Made by a program: the position numbers and the translations under genes
Shown here: piece by piece, positions 8,762 to 16,358 of the stretch
Layout: each line of letters begins with the position of its first letter
Position numbering within the stretch: the first letter of the stretch is position 1
Notes under the pieces: generated by a model
The model's input: only the letters and a program-made list of their open reading frames with translations
Database searches by the model: none
What the model was told of the DNA's origin: nothing
Assembly: GCA_026991065.1 (NCBI GenBank)
Contig: JALXCG010000372.1
Span: 1 to 20,283 of the forward strand
DNA from: JALXCG01 sp026991065 [NCBI: Gemmatimonadota bacterium]
Lineage (GTDB): Bacteria; GCA-2686955
Reading direction: 5' to 3'
DNA: 20,283 bases

Positions 8762-8998
8762 CAGCATCCCTTCGACTTTCTGGTCAGAACCCGCTGCTCA
8801 ACGGCTTCATGCAGGCGTTCGCGGCGGGCGATGACTGACTGATCTCACTGAAAGGATACCGTCTGCCAAGAGCGCGACCATGTAAGGAAAGCACTATTTC
8901 CTGCGTCGGAAAGGACTCGACGGGGAAACCCATTGTCAGCCAAAGGATCATTGCGCGCCAAGAGATTGCACGATTGCGGGACATCATCCCCAGGTAAA

Positions 8999-9781
8999 CT
9001 AGTGAGAGGCGGAAAACGACGATATGCCATCACCATCGCCGACTCCGTCCCATTCAAAACACTCGATGCTCCGTAACGGCGGCGGCAGACGCTCCACGCA
9101 CAAGGCCGCGGCATGCTCCAACCCGAAATCCAGATCCGCCAGTTGCCAATTCCCGCTTCGATCTCCCGGAATTCGGCTGGCCAGAAGCTGTGCAACGCGC
9201 CCGGGCTCCAGCGTCACGTCGAATCGCTTGAGTCCAAGGCTGATCCCTTCTCCATGCGCCTTGACAAACGCCTCTTTGCGAGTCCAGGCCCGAAAAAACG
9301 CCTCTTTGCGCTCACCGGCGGAGAGTGACTCGAAGCGTTCGATCTCACGGGGTGAAAACACACGTTGTGCCAGACGGCTCAGATCGAGGCCCGGAGATTT
9401 CAACTCCACATCCACCCCGACCCTTCGCCCCAACGCAAAGCAGAGCACACCCCAGCGCCCCGAATGGGAAAGATTGAACTGGGTTTCGGCGTTCTTCACG
9501 GAGAGCTTGCCGTGGCGGTTCTCAGTCAATTCGATCTCATTCGCCGCCACACCGCCCAAATAATAGGAAAGCAGACGCCGGAGAAGCGCGCGCAATGCAG
9601 TGAACTCGTGGCGCCGGCGGGCGGAGAGAAAAGCCCGCGCCCGCTCGCTCTCGGCCTGCGTAAGGAGCGCAGTCAGGTCGCCCGGAAGTGCCTCCGGCGC
9701 CTCCAGATCCAGGCGCCAAACGTGTATGACGTCGCTGGTTAGCTCCGGCGGCCGACACCTGCAAAGCCAGTCGCTGATCAC
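8999..9781 (-). CDS. 4'-phosphopantetheinyl transferase, Sfp type
   Basis: About 260 residues from a GTG at 9781. The enzyme transfers phosphopantetheine from CoA to a serine of carrier proteins. Visible motifs (260-aa numbering) are FNLSHSGRW (102-110), VGVDVE (121-126, metal-binding Asp124 and Glu126) and FFRAWTRKEAFVKAHGEGI (162-180, catalytic Glu170 and Lys174). Its length suits the Sfp/EntD class rather than the short AcpS class. The frame stays open to an ATG at 9874, but that start would overlap the amidase gene by 97 nt and adds residues without family similarity. The GTG overlaps the amidase stop as GTGA, implying translational coupling. No PKS, NRPS or carrier protein gene lies in the window, so the target is unknown; it could serve fatty-acid ACP. 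Confidence 0.92.
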   Translation of the reverse strand: MISDWLCRCRPPELTSDVIHVWRLDLEAPEALPGDLTALLTQAESERARAFLSARRRHEFTALRALLRRLLSYYLGGVAANEIELTENRHGKLSVKNAETQFNLSHSGRWGVLCFALGRRVGVDVELKSPGLDLSRLAQRVFSPREIERFESLSAGERKEAFFRAWTRKEAFVKAHGEGISLGLKRFDVTLEPGRVAQLLASRIPGDRSGNWQLADLDFGLEHAAALCVERLPPPLRSIECFEWDGVGDGDGISSFSASH

Positions 9782-11301
9782 TGGCGAACAAGTTTCATCG
9801 CGTCTCCAATCACTACGTACCCCGCGGGAGCATCGTTGGAGAGCCCAAAGAGTACCCGCCCCACCGGCATCCAATAGCTGCCCACGAGATTCCAGCGCCC
9901 CCCGTTGTTCTGCTGATTGAGTCGCTTGGTGTGCAGCGTCCCACCGATCTTGATCCCGAACTCTGTCTGCGCTGACCGGTTGCTACCTTCGGCCCACCAC
10001 GCATAGAGAGCGTAGGAACCGGCCTGAGTAATCTGGTGCGACCAGTAGCAGAGATCGGTACCTCCAGTGGAGGTACTGGCGAAGTAGTAGTTGCTCCCAT
10101 AGTGGCCGGGAGCAGAGTTCCCGGTTGACCACGCGCCGCGCAACGTGGCTGCCGGGTTGTCGTAGACCCACTCGCTCCCGCCCCCGCCAAGGCGGGCATC
10201 AACGCCCGCGCGAATCGTCGGCAGTTGTGCGTAGAGCAGATCGCCGGGGCAAGCCGTCAGCTTGACATCCCGATGACCATAAATGTTGTCCATCGTCGCG
10301 CCGTAGCCGGCATAGTAATCGCGCCCATAGGGGTCGATTCCCTTCTGGTCGGCCTTCCATGCATAGAGTTCCTGGTATGCGTCGAGCATTTGCGAAGTGG
10401 GAACGTCGTTGTAGGGAGTGTGGAAGTAACCCAGCGCGGAGACGCCCATGGAGCCGCAGTTGTAGCCGTCATGGGCACCGCGTACATCATCACCACCGGC
10501 GCGCCCCTCCCAGATCTTGCCATGTTTGCAGATCAGGTAGTTGTAGCCGATATCACACCAACCCAAGGTGTACTCGTGATAATCCTGAATGCCGCGCACA
10601 TTCGCTGCGCAATCGGCAAATCCACTGGAATCGTAGGCGCCCGGTGACGCCGTGTGATGGGTGCCGAGGTGGGTGACCGAGCAGTAGCCCGACGAGCATT
10701 GCGGCGGATCGGCTCCCCATGTGGAACGGGAGTAGACCGGTGGCTTGGGGTAACTGTCCGCAACGGGAGGCTCTTCGGAAGGGGCGGAGGCGGCATCGAT
10801 AAAAACCAAAGAGAGGCTTTCCAGGCGCAGCGGGAGTTCTCCGGGGAAGAAGCTCAGGCGTGCCCGCCAGGCAGAGGCAGGGTTCGCTCCCAGCAGGAGC
10901 AGGTCGCCGATCTCATCGCCGAAAGCGGGATTGTCGAGCCCATCCGGCATTGTCGGCAGCGCATCGCCGTGAACATCGACCGCAATGGGATACCAGATTC
11001 CCGGCCGCGAGTCGACTTGCAGTTCAAGCGCGAACTCCCCCACGCCGGAGAGCATCCAGTGACTTCCGAGGGCCGTGAAGGCGATCGGAGCATTCTGCCA
11101 GTTGGTCGTGATCGAGGTTGTGGCTGAAGTCTCCAACGCGCTGCCGACCCGGACAATGTCGGCGGAGGCGTTCAACTCCGGCAGTAGTGCGGCCAGATCG
11201 ATCCCGCGATCGATGTGCGGAATGGGTTCAGCACGAGCCATCCCGCCTGAAGAACCCGCAATCACCAAGAGGACACCAAGAACCTGAACGCTGCGTCGCA
11301 T
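9778..11301 (-). CDS. Secreted peptidoglycan-recognition N-acetylmuramoyl-L-alanine amidase with golvesin-like C-terminal domain
   Basis: 507 residues. The signal peptide is about 1-24 (VLGVLLVIAGSSGGMARA). An N-terminal beta-rich region (about 45-170) is not recognised. After a Pro-rich linker, an Amidase_2/PGRP domain spans about 188-372: SRSTWGADPP opens it, and the zinc ligands are His215 in GTHHTA, His343 in YGHRDV and Cys351 in TACPG, with Tyr253 at the catalytic tyrosine position. All are present, so it should cleave the MurNAc-L-Ala bond of peptidoglycan. The C-terminal 375-507 matches golvesin-type domains (YALYAWWAEGSNRSAQTEF, NQQNNGGRWNLVGSYW, VIGDAMKLV), probably for wall or carbohydrate binding. 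AAAGGA lies about 7 nt before the ATG. It may act on the cell's own wall or on foreign walls. Confidence 0.92.
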   Translation of the reverse strand: MRRSVQVLGVLLVIAGSSGGMARAEPIPHIDRGIDLAALLPELNASADIVRVGSALETSATTSITTNWQNAPIAFTALGSHWMLSGVGEFALELQVDSRPGIWYPIAVDVHGDALPTMPDGLDNPAFGDEIGDLLLLGANPASAWRARLSFFPGELPLRLESLSLVFIDAASAPSEEPPVADSYPKPPVYSRSTWGADPPQCSSGYCSVTHLGTHHTASPGAYDSSGFADCAANVRGIQDYHEYTLGWCDIGYNYLICKHGKIWEGRAGGDDVRGAHDGYNCGSMGVSALGYFHTPYNDVPTSQMLDAYQELYAWKADQKGIDPYGRDYYAGYGATMDNIYGHRDVKLTACPGDLLYAQLPTIRAGVDARLGGGGSEWVYDNPAATLRGAWSTGNSAPGHYGSNYYFASTSTGGTDLCYWSHQITQAGSYALYAWWAEGSNRSAQTEFGIKIGGTLHTKRLNQQNNGGRWNLVGSYWMPVGRVLFGLSNDAPAGYVVIGDAMKLVRQ

Positions 11302-11386
11302 GCTGTTTTCCTTTCGCGGAGTCCGCCGGATGTGGTCGCCGGTAAAAGAATAAGCTCAACGCGCAAAAGTTGACGAGGGGGGGACC

Positions 11387-11939
11387 TCACCAAGAGTCGA
11401 GGCTTAAGCCCCCGGAATCAGTGCGTTCGCGCACCGCGCTCCGTACCCGTTCCACCAGGCGCGAATCGTGGCGCAGCATGGCGAGAGCGTCCAGGGCATC
11501 GCGCGCAACATCCACCTCCTTCAGCCAGGCACTCCAGCAGATACACCACGGCCGACTCCTGCCGTGTCATGGCCATGGCCAAATACGCCGTTGCGCGCCA
11601 CTGCGGAAACTTCTCACCCCACCAACGCAGCAGCGAACAAGCCGCCGGCCGGCGCAAGGTTCCCAGCGCCATGGCCACCGCCTCCGCGCGCTCTTCCGAG
11701 GCCTGGAGCCAGCGTTCCGCGAGGATCAGGCCAGGCTCCGGAGCCAACTGCAGAAGAGCCTCCATGGCAACGCTGGTCACCAGCGGATCCGGATCTCCGG
11801 CGCACACTTTCTGCCGCAGCAGCGGAACCGCCGCTAGATCCTCGGTGTAGGCAACGCCCGCGCGGCCGCAATGCGCGCTTTCCGCTCCGGATCAGATCTC
11901 GCGCAACTCCGCCAGCCGGGCCTCTTCCCTTTTGCGCAT
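11387..11939 (-). pseudogene. HEAT-repeat protein gene with three frame changes
   Basis: No single frame covers this region, but three joined frames give one sensible helical-repeat protein of about 184 residues. ATG 11939 begins MRKREEARLAELREI and meets a TGA at 11892-11894. One extra base near 11894 restores DPERKARIAAARAL. A missing base near 11850 then returns to the first frame with EDLAAVPLLRQKV, GDPDPLVTSVAMEALLQLAP and AERWLQASEERAEAVAMALG. One extra base at 11528 leads to WLKEVDVARDALDALAMLRH, ending at TGA 11387-11389. Alternating Ala/Leu-rich helices with Asp-Pro turns are typical of HEAT/PBS-lyase-like repeats. It lies upstream of the amidase on the same strand, 85 nt away. Most likely a decayed gene; clustered sequence errors are the alternative. 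It looks shorter than many HEAT proteins, so the N-terminus may also be lost. Confidence 0.75.
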
Positions 11940-12004
11940 GTTTCTCAGTTTCCTCGGTCACAAGATCGCCCCGCGAATCGGTAAAGCGCACCCTCCGCAT
12001 GACC

Positions 12005-12013
12005 TGCTAGGAT
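12005..12013 (+). promoter_or_regulatory. Candidate extended -10 element for the 5'-nucleotidase gene
   Basis: TGCTAGGAT combines the TG dinucleotide of an extended -10 with TAGGAT, about 100 nt before the start codon at 12112. No good -35 is present at 16-18 nt, which extended -10 promoters tolerate. The same TGCTAG core occurs at 13739-13747 before the MFS gene. Confidence 0.35.
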
Positions 12014-12054
12014 CTCCACCTCTGGCGAGGAGCAACTCGCCGTCACGCCAGCTT

Positions 12055-12082
12055 CCGCCGACCATCGATCTTCGGTCGGCGG
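12055..12082 (+). other. Hairpin in the 5'-nucleotidase leader
   Basis: A perfect 9-bp stem CCGCCGACC (12055-12063) pairs with GGTCGGCGG (12074-12082) across a 10-nt loop. It lies about 20 nt before the GAGG ribosome-binding site of the 5'-nucleotidase gene and inside the predicted leader. No T-run follows, so it is probably not a terminator. It may affect leader folding or message stability; I recognise no riboswitch class. Confidence 0.5.
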
Positions 12083-12111
12083 GGCATCCGTTAGATGTCC
12101 GAGGTTTATTC

Positions 12112-13674
12112 ATGAAGCGCAAACGGGCCTTTGCAGGATTCGTTACTCTTGCTCTCCTTGCCGCCATTGGCGGCTGCATGCCGCAGGTCGACAGTGCATC
12201 GTCGGCCCCCACGCATCTCACGATTCTACATACAAACGACTGGCATGGTTACGCTTTCGCACGCAGCGAAGATGGCCAGCCCAGTGGAGGCGTCGCTGCA
12301 TGCGCCGCCGAGATCAATCGCATTCGCGATGCGCAGCCGGACAATGTGCTGGTGCTGGATGCGGGAGATCTACTCTCCGGCCACGCCGCCGTTCGTTTCG
12401 AGGCCGAGGGGATTCGCGGCTTGCCCTTTGTAGAGCTATGGGATCGGATCGGCTATGACGCCTGGGTGGTGGGCAATCATGATCTCGACCACGGCGGCAA
12501 GAACCTCCGCAGACTCATCCACCACATCCACGCCGCAACGCTCTGTGCCAATCTCTTCTTGCGTGCCGAAGATGGCTCCGCCCCGGTGCCGGGGGAAAGC
12601 CCCCTTGCGGTCGACGCCAAGCCATACCAGGTTTTTGAGCGGGCCGGAATCCGGGTCGGGGTGATCGGTCTCACCACCGCCGAAATGCCCGACCTGGTCG
12701 CCGAAAAATCGTTCGCCGGTCTGGCCGTCCTCCCCCCGTCCGAGGTCTTGCGTGCTTGGTGGCCCGAGTTCTCTGCAAAGAGCGACATCCAGATCGTTCT
12801 CAGCCACGCCGGGATCGAAGCGGACCGCGCGCTCGCCGCCGCCTTTCCGGAGTTGGAGGCAATTGTCGGCGGCCACAGTCACACGTTCCTTGAGCATGCG
12901 GAGCAGGTGGGACCGGTGCTGGTCGCGCAGGCGGGCTGTAACGGGAAAAAGATAGGCAGGATCGACCTCGAGATCGCGGATGGCCGGGTCGTCAGCAGCA
13001 GCAGTGAACTGCTCACCCCCCACCGTCCCGCCGATGCCGCGATCGACCCCGCACTGCTCGCCGCCGAGCAAGCGTTGAGCGCCCGTGTCCAGGCCCTCGA
13101 GAAAGAGGTCATCGCAACCGTCTCCAGCGCACTGGGCCGTAGTTACTATGCGCCGAGCCCGCTCGGCCACATGGTCGCAGCCGCGTTCCAATACGTCGCC
13201 GGCAGCGAGATCGGATTCGCCAACAGCGGAGGGATTCGAACCGATCTGGAATCGGGCCCCTTCACTCAAGCCGGACTGCTCGCCCTGCTTCCCTTCGACA
13301 ATGAATTGGTTCGTTTCGATCTCACCGGCGCGCAGTTGGAAGCGGTGATTCGCCACAACGTGGCCGCACAGCGCAACGAAAGCCATGGAATCCTGCAGAT
13401 CTCCGGCATGCAATGGAAGGTCGGGGAGGCTACGCCCGCGAAGCCGCAGAGTGATGCCGAGGTTGTCCTGCTGGAGCTGACTGTCGACGGTGCGCCGCTC
13501 GACCCGACGCGGGTCTACTCCTGCGCCGGCAGCGACTACATCACAGCGTCGCGCGCCGAAAAGTATTTCGGCTTCTTGATCGAAGAGCGCCGGGGTGTCG
13601 GGCTCTATGTGCGGGACGCGTTTGAAAAAGCAGTCCGGGATGGAGCTTTGCCCGGCATCGTGCCGCTTCACTGA
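12112..13674 (+). CDS. 5'-nucleotidase/2',3'-cyclic phosphodiesterase-like lipoprotein (UshA/YfkN family)
   Basis: 520 residues. Basic MKRKR, a hydrophobic stretch and the lipobox AIGGC predict a lipoprotein cleaved before Cys22. An N-terminal metallophosphatase domain (about 34-290) shows the metal ligands Asp43 and His45 in HTNDWHG, Asp86 in LDAGD, Asn122 in GNHD, His232 in LSHAG, and His255 and His257 in GGHSHT. The C-terminal 5'-nucleotidase domain (about 330-510) carries NSGGIRTD (371-378) and LLPFDNELV (392-400), the substrate-binding elements. It should hydrolyse nucleotides or related phosphoesters outside the cytoplasm. The frame stays open to about 11932, but ATG 12112 is chosen because GAGG lies 8 nt upstream and the lipoprotein signal starts there. 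The MFS transporter gene follows 140 nt downstream. Confidence 0.93.
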   Translation: MKRKRAFAGFVTLALLAAIGGCMPQVDSASSAPTHLTILHTNDWHGYAFARSEDGQPSGGVAACAAEINRIRDAQPDNVLVLDAGDLLSGHAAVRFEAEGIRGLPFVELWDRIGYDAWVVGNHDLDHGGKNLRRLIHHIHAATLCANLFLRAEDGSAPVPGESPLAVDAKPYQVFERAGIRVGVIGLTTAEMPDLVAEKSFAGLAVLPPSEVLRAWWPEFSAKSDIQIVLSHAGIEADRALAAAFPELEAIVGGHSHTFLEHAEQVGPVLVAQAGCNGKKIGRIDLEIADGRVVSSSSELLTPHRPADAAIDPALLAAEQALSARVQALEKEVIATVSSALGRSYYAPSPLGHMVAAAFQYVAGSEIGFANSGGIRTDLESGPFTQAGLLALLPFDNELVRFDLTGAQLEAVIRHNVAAQRNESHGILQISGMQWKVGEATPAKPQSDAEVVLLELTVDGAPLDPTRVYSCAGSDYITASRAEKYFGFLIEERRGVGLYVRDAFEKAVRDGALPGIVPLH

Positions 13675-13722
13675 CGCGCACTGCAAGTGGCGCAATCTTG
13701 ACGCGACCACACCATGCAGCGC

Positions 13723-13738
13723 GAAACCGGACGGTTTC
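13723..13738. promoter_or_regulatory. Palindrome abutting the MFS promoter (possible operator)
   Basis: GAAACCG (13723-13729) and CGGTTTC (13732-13738) form perfect 7-bp arms around a 2-nt centre, ending directly at the TG of the extended -10 at 13739. The position, in the -10/-35 spacer, is typical of a repressor operator. It could also be part of a weak terminator for the upstream nucleotidase gene, but no T-run follows. Confidence 0.45.
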
Positions 13739-13747
13739 TGCTAGAGT
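13739..13747 (+). promoter_or_regulatory. Candidate extended -10 element for the MFS gene
   Basis: TGCTAGAGT has an extended -10 TG plus TAGAGT, about 68 nt before the GTG start codon. A TTGACG lies further upstream (13698-13703) but is too distant to be its -35. It shares the TGCTAG core with 12005-12013. Confidence 0.35.
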
Positions 13748-13802
13748 CCGTTGACGCGCTGATCCACTTGGGGGTCGCACCATCCACCCACCCGCCTAGC
13801 CC

Positions 13803-13807
13803 GGGAG
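13803..13807 (+). promoter_or_regulatory. Ribosome-binding site that decides the MFS start
   Basis: GGGAG lies 7 nt before GTG 13815. The in-frame TTG at 13809 would be only 1 nt away from it, so GTG 13815 is the supported start. Confidence 0.6.
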
Positions 13808-13814
13808 TTTGCTT

Positions 13815-15314
13815 GTGTCTGGATCCGGCCTGGAATCATTCTGGAGTACTTACGAGGAGCCGCTTTCAATCCTCCTGCTCTTGGCCACCGTCACTTTGGT
13901 GATCGCGCGCCTGCCGAAAATTGATGTCGGGCACACCAAGCCATTTCGCCGGCGGCGAGTCATGAACTGGTTGCCCCTGGGCCTGACCTATGCCTTCCTC
14001 TACATGGGGCGTTACAATCTGAAAGTCAGCAAGTTCGCCTTCGAGAACATTGCTGCGCTCGACGGCTCGGCCCTCATGGGCAACGCTGACTTCGGGTGGA
14101 TTTTCGGTGTCGGCACGTTTGTCTATGGGTGCTCGTTTCTGATCAACGGCCCTCTGACCGACCGCTTTGGCGGTCGTTTTTCTATTCTGGTGGGAGCGGC
14201 GGGCGTAGCGATCATGAACCTGATCATGGGGTTGATCTCCTATTCACTCCTGAACCAGGGCATCGGCTACACCTTCATCACCACCCATTTCGTGGCTCTT
14301 TTTTCGCTCCTCTACGGCCTGAACATGTACTTCCAGAGCTTTGGCGCGGTTGCCATCGTGAAGGTGAACGCCGCGTGGTTCCACGTCCGTGAGCGCGGTG
14401 TCTTCGGAGCGATCTTCGGCATCCTCATCTCCCTGGGCATCTATTTCGCGTTCGATTGGGGCTACTCGATTCTCGAGTCATTCGGCCTGGTTTGGGTGTT
14501 CTTCGTTCCCGCCGCGCTTCTTACCCTTTTCTGGCTGCTCGACGCAGCGGTTGTCCGAGATCTCCCCAGTCAGGCTGGTCATGCCGACTTCGACACCGCC
14601 GACGCCACCTCCGGCGATCACGGTCCGCAACTCAATCCAGTGCAAGTATTCGGTCTCATGCTGCGCAATCCGATCATTGTTACCATTGCCCTGATCGAGT
14701 TCTGCAGCGGTTTCCTGCGCCAGGCAATCATGCAGTGGTTTCGGACCTTCGCCAAACAGACGGACGTGGTCCTTGGGCTGAAGTCCTCCTACGTCTACGA
14801 ACACTGGGGGCTCCTGCTCTGCTGCGCGGGTATCATGGGCGGGGTTATCGCCGGCGTGATCTCCGACCACCTTTTCCAATCGCGCCGCGGTCCGGTGGCG
14901 GGGCTTCTCTACGGGGTTATGCTGGTCAGCGCGATCGTTTTGCGCTTTACCTACCAGACCTGGGCTGTCGGCTTTCTGGTGATTCTCATGTCGATGGCAG
15001 TCATTGGTGTCCATGGCATGCTTTCCGGAACCGCCAGCATGGACTTCGGCGGGCAGAAAAATGTCGGAATCGCCGTCGGCATCATCGATGGTTTCGTCTA
15101 CCTCGGCACCGCCGCCATGTCGATCACCTATGCCTGGATCTTGCCGGAAGAGCAGCTCGATTCCGCCGGTCACATCATCGGGCCAGCAACGGATCCCGCA
15201 AACTGGTCCGGCTGGCCGGCCGCAATGATTCCTTTTGCCTTGATCGGAGCAGTTCTAGCCTACCGCGTGCGCAATGCAAAACCGAAGCCGAAGCCCTCGC
15301 AAGCAGCTGCTTGA
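13815..15314 (+). CDS. MFS transporter, organophosphate:phosphate antiporter (GlpT/UhpT-like) family
   Basis: 499 residues from GTG 13815. Twelve or more hydrophobic helices are visible. Family marks are YMGRYN (63-68) in the first core helix, the MFS loop motif NGPLTDRFGGR (111-121) with its counterpart GVISDHLFQSRRG (347-359), and GTASMDFGGQKNVGIAVGII (405-424), which matches the GlpT/UhpT/UhpC signature. Such carriers exchange sugar phosphates or glycerol 3-phosphate for phosphate. An extra hydrophobic segment at about 17-33, before the canonical first helix, suggests 13 spans or an uncleaved anchor. The C-terminus is a Lys/Pro/Ala tail. Neighbours are a 5'-nucleotidase upstream and a P-loop protein and uridine kinase downstream, so a phosphorylated metabolite is a likely cargo; the exact one cannot be read. 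Confidence 0.9.
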   Translation: MSGSGLESFWSTYEEPLSILLLLATVTLVIARLPKIDVGHTKPFRRRRVMNWLPLGLTYAFLYMGRYNLKVSKFAFENIAALDGSALMGNADFGWIFGVGTFVYGCSFLINGPLTDRFGGRFSILVGAAGVAIMNLIMGLISYSLLNQGIGYTFITTHFVALFSLLYGLNMYFQSFGAVAIVKVNAAWFHVRERGVFGAIFGILISLGIYFAFDWGYSILESFGLVWVFFVPAALLTLFWLLDAAVVRDLPSQAGHADFDTADATSGDHGPQLNPVQVFGLMLRNPIIVTIALIEFCSGFLRQAIMQWFRTFAKQTDVVLGLKSSYVYEHWGLLLCCAGIMGGVIAGVISDHLFQSRRGPVAGLLYGVMLVSAIVLRFTYQTWAVGFLVILMSMAVIGVHGMLSGTASMDFGGQKNVGIAVGIIDGFVYLGTAAMSITYAWILPEEQLDSAGHIIGPATDPANWSGWPAAMIPFALIGAVLAYRVRNAKPKPKPSQAAA

Positions 15315-15374
15315 GGCATTCATGCCGATCGGCTGATTGAGTCGCTCACAACTTCCAGTTTAGAAGGAACCCCC

Positions 15375-16352
15375 ATGGCCGACACATTGAAAACCGTTCT
15401 CCTGCTGGCGCTGCCCGCATCGGGAAAATCTGAAGTGCGACGCTACCTGGCTCATCTCTCGCCGGAGGAGTGTATGCGTGATTTTCATCTGGGTGAGACG
15501 GTTCAACTCGATGACTTTCCCTACGTGCACTTAATGCGCCGCATCGACGAAGAGTTGGAGAAGAGCGGCCAGCCGCGGATCTTCTACTACTCTGGAGAGG
15601 ACACTTTCACCGACAAGCGGGACTGGGGAACGCTGATCAAGTTGATCAACCAAGACTATGCGGCGCTAACAACCCACACCCCCCACCCACTCACGAACGC
15701 CGCCACGGATCTCTTTGAACGCCTGGAGAATTGCGCCACGGAGGTGGGCATCCCCGCGCGCCTGGGCCGGTTGGATGCCGCGATCCGCGACCGGATCGCG
15801 CATGACCTGGATGCCGAAGTGCGCGATCTCTATCGAGAACTCAACGAAGCGATGCCGATGGATCTCTCGGACAAGACCGTGGTCATCGAATTCGCTCGCG
15901 GCGGTCCGGATGGCGCGTCCATGCCGCTTCCGGCGCCGCATGGCTACCAATACTCATTGGGGCATCTCTCACCGGAGATCCTGGACCAGGCATCGATTCT
16001 CTACATCTGGGTGACGCCCGAGGAGTCCCGCCGGAAGAACAATGCCCGCAGCAACCCAGATGACCCGGGTTCGATTCTCCACCATGGCGTCCCGATGAGC
16101 GTGATGCTGGGCGAGTATGGCTGCGATGACCTTGACTGGCTTGAATCACAGTCGACGCAAGCCGGCACGATCGAGATCGTAGGTCCCGACGGCAAGCTGC
16201 ACCGCCTGCCGGTCGCACGTTTTGACAATCGCGTCGACAAGACGACTTTCATTCGTGAGTCGCCTGAACTTTGGCCTCCGGAAGCGGTCCAGGCAGTGCA
16301 CAGCGGTCTGCAACAAGCGCTCTCCAAACTCAACAGCTACTGGAGCATCTGA
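15375..16352 (+). CDS. Uncharacterised P-loop NTPase or kinase-like protein next to uridine kinase
   Basis: 325 residues, cytoplasmic, with no signal peptide or membrane helix. Strand-loop-helix TVLLLALPASGKSEVRRYL (7-25) looks like a kinase-type P-loop, with Lys18 and Ser19 and with Ala12 in place of the usual first Gly. KTVVIEFARGG (167-177) resembles a Walker B strand with acidic Glu172. ILYIWVTPEESRRKNNARS (208-226) resembles the arginine-rich lid of small-molecule kinases. I do not recognise the family, and substrate and activity are unknown. AAGGAAC lies about 5 nt before ATG 15375. The gap to the uridine kinase gene is only 6 nt, so the two are almost certainly co-translated, which suggests a linked nucleotide role. 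It could instead be a regulatory NTPase. Confidence 0.85.
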   Translation: MADTLKTVLLLALPASGKSEVRRYLAHLSPEECMRDFHLGETVQLDDFPYVHLMRRIDEELEKSGQPRIFYYSGEDTFTDKRDWGTLIKLINQDYAALTTHTPHPLTNAATDLFERLENCATEVGIPARLGRLDAAIRDRIAHDLDAEVRDLYRELNEAMPMDLSDKTVVIEFARGGPDGASMPLPAPHGYQYSLGHLSPEILDQASILYIWVTPEESRRKNNARSNPDDPGSILHHGVPMSVMLGEYGCDDLDWLESQSTQAGTIEIVGPDGKLHRLPVARFDNRVDKTTFIRESPELWPPEAVQAVHSGLQQALSKLNSYWSI

Positions 16353-16358
16353 GCAGAG

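Noticed and set aside
8784-8987. 67-codon minus-strand frame downstream of the phosphopantetheinyl transferase gene
   Set aside because: No ribosome-binding site or recognisable sequence; treated as non-coding gap.
8999-9874. Longer phosphopantetheinyl transferase from ATG 9874
   Set aside because: The extra 31 residues overlap the amidase gene by 97 nt and lack family similarity; GTG 9781 gives the usual length and a coupled start.
11932-12111. Upstream extension of the 5'-nucleotidase frame
   Set aside because: ATG 12112 has a good ribosome-binding site and begins a clear lipoprotein signal; the upstream part is leader DNA.
12436-13710. Long antisense open frame over the 5'-nucleotidase gene
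   Set aside because: It lies opposite a protein with all metal-binding motifs intact and shows no motifs of its own.
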